DNA from: Verrucomicrobiia bacterium
GTDB taxonomy: Bacteria > Verrucomicrobiota > Verrucomicrobiia > Limisphaerales > UBA1319
NCBI GenBank assembly: GCA_017880715.1
Contig: JADGRT010000059.1
Span: 1-10,723 of the forward strand
DNA: 10,723 nt
Reading direction: 5' to 3'
Shown: positions 6,886-10,723 of the stretch, in pieces
Layout: each line of letters starts with the position of its first letter
How positions within the stretch are numbered: position 1 is the first letter of the stretch
The notes under the pieces: generated by a model
Seen by the model: the letters and a program-made list of their open reading frames with translations, nothing else
What the model was told of the DNA's origin: nothing
The model's database searches: none
Translations under genes and position numbers: made by a program

Positions 6886-7989
6886 TCACAAAGCGCCTCC
6901 TTGGCTCTTAACGGTTATTGCCTCCGACTCGGCTTTCGCCGTGGCCCGGCGGATCATCTCCACCACGCTGGGCATGCCGATGTCGCCGTGGCAGACTTCG
7001 GCGCAGCGGCCGCAGCCGACGCAGGCCATGGAAAGTTCGCGCTGAATGAAATAGTGGGAGAGTTTCCGGAAGAACCGCCGGTTGCGGCGGTCGTGGACGG
7101 CTTTGCGCGGGTTATGGCCCCCGGCCATGCGCGTGAAACCCACCAGAGCGCAGGCATCCCAAAGTCGCACGCGTTCGAATTCATCGGGCCCCACCTGACG
7201 GTCGCTCACCGTGAAGCAGGTGCAGGCCGGGCAAACATAGGTGCAACCGCCGCATTCCAGGCAGCGATTGCCGATTTCTTCCCAGGTTTTTTCGAGGATT
7301 TTTCCTTCGGTGACATAGCGCACCGTGGCCGAGAACCAGCTCGTCATGGTTTTGAAACGGCGGCGCACGTCGCTCAGGATCGCGCGCCGTTGCGCCACAT
7401 GCACCGCGGCGCCCGGCTTGAAAAGCGGGTTCGCCAACAGGGCTTCGCCTTGCGGCGTGCCCGCGACGGCCAAAAAGACGTTCCCCAGATCCATCAGTTG
7501 CAGATCGAAGTGCTCGCGCGCTGCCGGACCGGTGTCGGCGCAAAGACAGAAGCAACTGTCGTCAATGTCCCGTTCCACGTCGGTGCACACCACATTGACT
7601 AGAAAGAGATTCTCGCGATGTTTCGCGTAGTACGGATCACGAAAATTCCGGCCCAGGTAAAACCGGTCCAGATGATGAATGCCGGACACGTCACAGGACC
7701 GGATGCCGAAGATCGCCCGTTTTTTATCGTCGTAGGTCGGCTCGATCTGAAGGCTGCCGTTCGACTTGCGCATGCGGAACAGCCGTTCGATGTGGGGCAG
7801 CACAAAACGCTTCGGCGGATAATAGGGATTGGGCAGGTGAATCTGAATCTGGTCGCGGTTCTCGTCGGTGACCGTGTCGAAACAACTATCGCGGCCCCGC
7901 CCATAAAACGGGGCGATGACCTCGTGGGTCTGCCGCAGCAGATCGACGATTTTCAGGACCTCGGCACGTTCGACGATTCGGGCACGCAT
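6886..7989 (-). CDS. HydB/AsrA-like 2x[4Fe-4S] iron-sulfur subunit (hydrogenase beta subunit family)
   Basis: Cytoplasmic electron-transfer subunit of the family that includes the beta subunit (HydB) of group 3b hydrogenases/sulfhydrogenases and anaerobic sulfite reductase subunit A. It normally partners with the HydG-type flavoprotein encoded next. The 367 residues show the family's N-terminal domain with FGIRSCDVSGIHHLDRFYLG (about 94-113), a REN-FLV-C segment and a CFCLCADTGP stretch near 146-155. The C-terminal part carries two ferredoxin clusters: C243/C246/C249/C253 in CLECGGCTYVCPAC and C323/C326/C329/C333 in CVGCGRCAEVC. The second cluster is followed by histidine where proline is more usual. 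The ATG at 7987-7989 lies 2 nt after the stop of the FdhA-like gene, with only a weak ribosome site, suggesting translational coupling. It is separated from its expected partner by the repeat element. Confidence 0.9.
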   Translation of the reverse strand: MRARIVERAEVLKIVDLLRQTHEVIAPFYGRGRDSCFDTVTDENRDQIQIHLPNPYYPPKRFVLPHIERLFRMRKSNGSLQIEPTYDDKKRAIFGIRSCDVSGIHHLDRFYLGRNFRDPYYAKHRENLFLVNVVCTDVERDIDDSCFCLCADTGPAAREHFDLQLMDLGNVFLAVAGTPQGEALLANPLFKPGAAVHVAQRRAILSDVRRRFKTMTSWFSATVRYVTEGKILEKTWEEIGNRCLECGGCTYVCPACTCFTVSDRQVGPDEFERVRLWDACALVGFTRMAGGHNPRKAVHDRRNRRFFRKLSHYFIQRELSMACVGCGRCAEVCHGDIGMPSVVEMIRRATAKAESEAITVKSQGGAL

Positions 7990-7991
7990 GT

Positions 7992-10025
7992 TTAGATCTT
8001 TTCGATACGGACAAAAACCGGCTGCCCGGCAAGACCCGCTTCCGCGAGGGTTTCACCCAGGATTTGCCGTACCACCTCGCGGACAAAAAACGGCACACAG
8101 ATCGTGCCGCTGCGCACTTCGCCGGTGACCCGCGCATCGGTGACGGCGGATCCGTGGCTGGACACGACGCGGATTTTGGCGCCGTCGCGAATCCCCAGCG
8201 CCTTGGCATCGGCCTCGCTGATTTCCACGAACCCATCCGGATAATCCAGCAGCAGCACGCGCAGTTCGCGCCGCAGCGTTTCGCTGTGTTTCACCAGGAT
8301 GTTCTGGTGCCAATAATAGAGTGAATGGCCAAAAATGAGAGTGAGCGGATAATCCGGGCCGGCATCCTGAATGGCCGCCGGTCGGGAAACGGGCACGAAT
8401 CGGAACGGCCGGCCCGACAGGCCGTCTTCGTACAGAAACCGGGTGCCGAGAGGTTTGTCTTTGGTGCAGGGCCATTGCCGCCCGTAGTCGCGGGCGAGGT
8501 TTTCGTAACTCGCGCCGCTGTAAAACGGAACCACCTCGCCGATTTCATCCATGATGTCGGCCGCCGAGGAATAGTGCCAGTCGGCGCCCAGGGCGCGCGC
8601 GATGTCGGTTACCTGCCGCCAGGCCGGCCGGGGACCGGCGGGCGGATCGATGACCTGTTCAGCCAGTTGAATACGCCGGTCCGTGCTGGTGAAGGAGACG
8701 CGTTCCTCGCCAAAGGCCACCAGGGGCAGGATGACATCCGCGTACTCGGCCGTGCGAGTCATGAAGAGATGCTGGACCACGATGAAATCGAACCGCTTCA
8801 TGGCGGCGTCGGCGTCGCAGAAGGTGGCCGTGGTGACCGGATCGTAACGGCATAACCAAAGCGCCTTGACCTTGCTCCCGTCGTCGCTCTCCAGGAGATT
8901 GCGCGCGCCGATCCCGGGGCGGACCGGCAGGGTGGCGTCCCATCGCATCTCAAGTTTTCGCCGGAAGACCTCATTTTGGAGCGATTCATAGCCAGGCAGC
9001 CGGTCCGGCAACATGCCCATGTCGCAAACGCCCTGGAGGTTATTGTGCTCGGTGAGCGCGTAAATGCCCGCGCCCGCCTTGCCGACGTTGCCAGTTAACA
9101 GGGCGAGATTGACCAGCGAGCGGATGCTGGCTTTGGAGCGGGACTCGACGCCGGTGGAATAGAGCAGGGCGGCGCTGCTCGCTTGCGCGTACGTCAGGGC
9201 GGCGGCTTCGATCATCGACGCCGGCACGCCGCAGATGGCGGCAGCCGATAGCAGGTCAAAATCGCGAATAGCGGCCAGGTAGGTCTCGTAGTCGTGGCAA
9301 TGGTTTTTGATGAAAGCATGATCCATGAGGCCGCGGTCCACGATGACTTTGGCCATCGCGCCATACAGCCAGACCCGCGTGCCCGGTTTGACCTGAAGAA
9401 AATAATCCGCCTGCTCGGCGACGCGATGACGCCGGGCGTCGATGACAATCAACTTGGCGCCTTTCAGCTTGGCGCGAATGACCCAGCCGCCGATCGTGGG
9501 CAATTGCATGCCCAGATCGACGCCATCGACCACCAGGACCTCGCTTTGCGCCAGTTCGCCGATGGAATTGGTGGTGGCGGGCAGGCCGATCATGTCGAGC
9601 AACACCTGAATGCTGTTGTTGCTATAGACGCCGGTGCCGTGATCGACGTTGTTGGTGCCGATGACGGCGCGGGCCAGCTTTTGCAGCAAGTAGCTTTCCT
9701 CATTGGAACAGCGCGGGGAATTGTAGAAAGCCAGGGCATCCGGACCATGGTTCGTCCGGATTTCGCTCAGTCTGGCGGCGATGAAACCGATGGCTTCGTC
9801 CCACCCGACGGATTCCAGGCGTCCGTTCCGGCGAATCAGGGGGGATTTAAGGCGATCGGGGGAGCTGGCGACTTCGTGCACATTCCACCCGCGCACGCAG
9901 ATGCGCCCCTGGTTGGAGGGGTGCGACATGCTGGGGTAGGCGCCCATGACCTTGTCGGCGGCGGTTTCCAGATAGATGCCGCAGCCTACCCCACAAAAGG
10001 TGCAGGTGGTCAGCTTATGAGCCAT
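7992..10025 (-). CDS. fdhA: Formate dehydrogenase alpha-family subunit with substituted catalytic residues
   Basis: Member of the molybdopterin oxidoreductase family closest by eye to E. coli FdhF: 677 residues (FdhF 715), with ARAVIGTNNVD at 118-128 and HNNLQGVCDMG at 327-337 nearly identical to FdhF signatures. The N-terminal [4Fe-4S] cysteines C8, C11, C15 and C43 are intact. Aligning from memory, the Sec140-His141 pair of FdhF is Tyr134-Ser135 here (codon TAT at 9624-9626), Arg333 is Thr325, and Lys44 is Arg45. Residues usually contacting the bis-MGD cofactor also differ (a DLGMQLP segment at 170-176 where NxxExHP is usual). There is no in-frame UGA, so it is not a selenoprotein. The frame is otherwise clean, so it is not a pseudogene. 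It is the first gene of the operon; the ATG at 10023-10025 has only a weak AGG ahead of it. It probably acts as a structural or electron-relay subunit like NuoG, or on another substrate. Confidence 0.9.
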   Translation of the reverse strand: MAHKLTTCTFCGVGCGIYLETAADKVMGAYPSMSHPSNQGRICVRGWNVHEVASSPDRLKSPLIRRNGRLESVGWDEAIGFIAARLSEIRTNHGPDALAFYNSPRCSNEESYLLQKLARAVIGTNNVDHGTGVYSNNSIQVLLDMIGLPATTNSIGELAQSEVLVVDGVDLGMQLPTIGGWVIRAKLKGAKLIVIDARRHRVAEQADYFLQVKPGTRVWLYGAMAKVIVDRGLMDHAFIKNHCHDYETYLAAIRDFDLLSAAAICGVPASMIEAAALTYAQASSAALLYSTGVESRSKASIRSLVNLALLTGNVGKAGAGIYALTEHNNLQGVCDMGMLPDRLPGYESLQNEVFRRKLEMRWDATLPVRPGIGARNLLESDDGSKVKALWLCRYDPVTTATFCDADAAMKRFDFIVVQHLFMTRTAEYADVILPLVAFGEERVSFTSTDRRIQLAEQVIDPPAGPRPAWRQVTDIARALGADWHYSSAADIMDEIGEVVPFYSGASYENLARDYGRQWPCTKDKPLGTRFLYEDGLSGRPFRFVPVSRPAAIQDAGPDYPLTLIFGHSLYYWHQNILVKHSETLRRELRVLLLDYPDGFVEISEADAKALGIRDGAKIRVVSSHGSAVTDARVTGEVRSGTICVPFFVREVVRQILGETLAEAGLAGQPVFVRIEKI

Positions 10026-10195
10026 ACCTGTGTCCCGATGTTATGCTGGTGCCGATAACCATAAATCAGCGACTCTACTTTGCCGGGTTCGATTTGGTGA
10101 GCGTTATTTATCGAATGCGTCCGCCAGCGGAAAGAAAAATCGCTCAAAACAATTTGGCTGGGGCGCTTCTTCTAGCCGTTTCTTTCCCTGAACCC

Positions 10196-10255
10196 GGTAG
10201 GGCGGAGCTGCTGCTCCGCCCTGATATTTGGGCGGCGCGGCAGCACCGCCCTACC
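10196..10255. repeat. GC-rich double-hairpin palindromic repeat
   Basis: The outer arms 10196-10211 and 10240-10255 are complementary at 15 of 16 positions, including GGTAGGGCGG with CCGCCCTACC. Within the left half a 10-bp stem, AGGGCGGAGC with GCTCCGCCCT around TGCT, forms its own hairpin (10199-10222); a 6-bp GGGCGG/CCGCCC hairpin forms the right half (10230-10251). The two folds are mutually exclusive. No T-run follows on either side, so it is not a standard terminator. It looks like a dispersed REP-type element. Confidence 0.75.
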
Positions 10256-10332
10256 CACCAACGGTTCATGGTTTCCATGCAGGTTTCTGAAAACGTGGAG
10301 ACTCCGCAACAAGTCAAGCGGCGGCCCGGTTC

Positions 10333-10364
10333 TCGCCTTACCGGATACTTGACAAGTAAGGCGA
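10333..10364. promoter_or_regulatory. Inverted repeat upstream of the antitoxin gene, candidate operator
   Basis: TCGCCTTAC (10333-10341) and GTAAGGCGA (10356-10364) form a perfect 9-bp inverted repeat with a 14-nt spacer, ending 19 nt before the antitoxin ATG. A second dyad, TACTTG-A-CAAGTA (10346-10358), overlaps it and contains a TTGACA hexamer. AbrB/MazE-fold antitoxins commonly repress their own promoter through such repeats, so an autoregulatory operator is plausible. This is inferred from position and symmetry only. Confidence 0.5.
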
Positions 10365-10383
10365 TAGCGCTGATTGTTTCCGC

Positions 10384-10644
10384 ATGACAACGCTGACCTT
10401 GACTTCGAAGCGGCAGGCGACGTTTCCGAAGGAAACCTGTGAATCACTCGGCCTGAAGCCGGGTGATGTGATCGAGCTTGAACCTCGCAACGAAGGGGGG
10501 ACGAGAGTCTGGGTATTGCGGCCACAACCGACTCGCATCCGCGAATGGGTAGGTTGCCTCGGATCGCGCGCCAAGAAGGTGACGAGTCATTCGCTGGCGG
10601 CGATTCGTGAGAGCATCGCGGCTGGGCGAAGGGGCGGCGCGTGA
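10384..10644 (+). CDS. vapB: AbrB/MazE-fold antitoxin (VapB-like)
   Basis: Small DNA-binding antitoxin of 86 residues. The N-terminal 45 residues show the SpoVT/AbrB swapped-hairpin pattern: LTLTSKRQATFPKE, then LGLKPGDVIELEP and a strand ending VWVLRP. The remaining part (HSLAAIRESIAAGRRGGA) is short and basic and would be the toxin-binding tail. Its stop overlaps the start of a PIN-domain gene by 4 nt (GTGA), the typical order for a type II toxin-antitoxin operon: the antitoxin first, binding its partner and repressing the operon. The ATG at 10384 lacks a clear ribosome site, so translation may be weak or leaderless-like. It is transcribed away from the hydrogenase operon and has no evident functional tie to it. 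Confidence 0.85.
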   Translation: MTTLTLTSKRQATFPKETCESLGLKPGDVIELEPRNEGGTRVWVLRPQPTRIREWVGCLGSRAKKVTSHSLAAIRESIAAGRRGGA

Positions 10645-10723
10645 AGGCAGGATTGGACACGTCGGTGGTACTGCGCCTGCTGGTGGGGCAGCCGGCCGAC
10701 CAAGCGGCACGGGCGGTGGCGTT
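10641..10723 (+). CDS. vapC: PIN-domain toxin (VapC-like), N-terminal fragment cut by window edge
   Basis: A GTG start at 10641-10643 overlaps the antitoxin stop. The 27 visible residues begin MKAGLDTSVVLRLLVGQPAD, the characteristic first strand and helix of PIN-domain ribonucleases, with the first metal-binding aspartate as D6 in the LDTSVVLRLL motif. The remaining acidic residues and the C-terminus lie beyond the right edge. As a VapC-like toxin it would cleave RNA when released from its antitoxin. The call rests on this short motif plus the adjacent AbrB-fold gene, which together are convincing. Confidence 0.78.
   Translation, partial: MKAGLDTSVVLRLLVGQPADQAARAVA

Larger units (their letters stand above)
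10026..10383. other. Divergent intergenic region between the hydrogenase operon and the toxin-antitoxin genes
   Basis: This 358-bp stretch encodes no credible protein. It must contain the leftward promoter for the hydrogenase operon and the rightward promoter for the antitoxin gene. The segment 10060-10160 is more AT-rich than its surroundings and is the likeliest place for the operon promoter, but I find no pair of -35/-10 boxes I would defend. The middle holds a GC-rich double hairpin (10196-10255) and the right end an inverted repeat (10333-10364). A TTGACA at 10349-10354 lies inside that repeat but has no good -10 box at the proper distance. Confidence 0.6.

Noticed and set aside
6455..6889. 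Open frames crossing the repeat-filled gap (minus 6455-6889, plus 6715-7602)
   Set aside because: They are produced by translation through palindromic repeats or antisense to the HydB-like gene. Repeats of this style often give spurious hypothetical proteins.
9624..9626. Possible selenocysteine codon at the formate dehydrogenase active site
   Set aside because: The codon is TAT (Tyr), not TGA, and no in-frame TGA interrupts the gene, so no selenocysteine is encoded.
1..10025. Straightforward annotation as an E. coli-type formate hydrogenlyase
   Set aside because: The membrane hydrogenase part fits, but the formate-dehydrogenase-like subunit lacks the catalytic residues, and the HydB- and HydG-like subunits are not part of that complex.
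10039..10054. Sigma-54-like promoter (GGCAC on the minus strand), as expected for formate hydrogenlyase operons
   Set aside because: The -24-like GGCAC half is present but the -12 GC is missing, and the site would lie only about 14-29 nt before the ATG. Too weak to call.
9294..10058. A 254-codon plus-strand open frame opposite the FdhA-like gene
   Set aside because: It is fully antisense to a gene with unmistakable family signatures, and its translation shows no recognisable domain.

Overview
The window carries most of one long leftward (minus-strand) operon for a multisubunit, membrane-bound, group 4-type [NiFe] hydrogenase, followed at the right end by a small divergent toxin-antitoxin pair. 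Base composition is GC-rich. Gene-free stretches hold palindromic repeats of a style I associate with Verrucomicrobia (Pedosphaera/Limisphaerales-like genomes) and their relatives. That taxonomic guess is an inference from repeat style and gene content; there is no rRNA or other marker here.

Layout in transcription order (right to left): a formate-dehydrogenase-family molybdopterin subunit (7992-10025); a HydB/AsrA-like 2x[4Fe-4S] protein (6886-7989); a 423-bp gap filled by a nested inverted-repeat element (about 6551-6819); a HydG-like FAD/NAD(P)/[2Fe-2S] flavoprotein (5614-6462); a HycI-type hydrogenase maturation protease (5057-5614); a HyfB/HycC-like antiporter-type membrane subunit (3114-5060); a HycE-like fused NuoC/NuoD-type [NiFe] large subunit (1435-3111); a HycD/NuoH-like membrane anchor (512-1438); and a HycF/NuoI-like ferredoxin subunit cut by the left edge (1-494). 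Apart from the repeat-filled gap, genes overlap by 1-4 nt or lie 2-17 nt apart, so they are probably translationally coupled. The [NiFe] small subunit (HycG/NuoB type) is not in the window and is expected just beyond the left edge.

How it may work: the catalytic hydrogenase looks intact. Both CxxC nickel-ligand pairs, the protease and its cleavage site are present. The membrane arm should couple electron flow to ion movement. The usual label would be formate hydrogenlyase, but the formate-dehydrogenase-like subunit has lost the Sec/Cys, His and Arg residues that define formate catalysis, and its pterin-binding motifs look eroded. It keeps the N-terminal [4Fe-4S] cysteines. It sits with HydB and HydG, the electron-input pair of soluble NAD(P)-linked hydrogenases. 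The best reading is a chimeric, complex I-like machine: an NAD(P)H-reactive module (HydG + HydB + a NuoG-like dead FdhA wire) joined to a proton- or sodium-translocating membrane hydrogenase. This would be a rough parallel to how NuoG in complex I is a formate-dehydrogenase relative that lost its metal site. This is inference and no activity is shown by sequence alone.

The 358-bp divergent region 10026-10383 must hold promoters for both directions, though I could not identify a convincing one. It contains a GC-rich double hairpin and a 9-bp inverted repeat just before an AbrB-fold antitoxin gene (10384-10644), which overlaps a PIN-domain (VapC-like) toxin gene running off the right edge.
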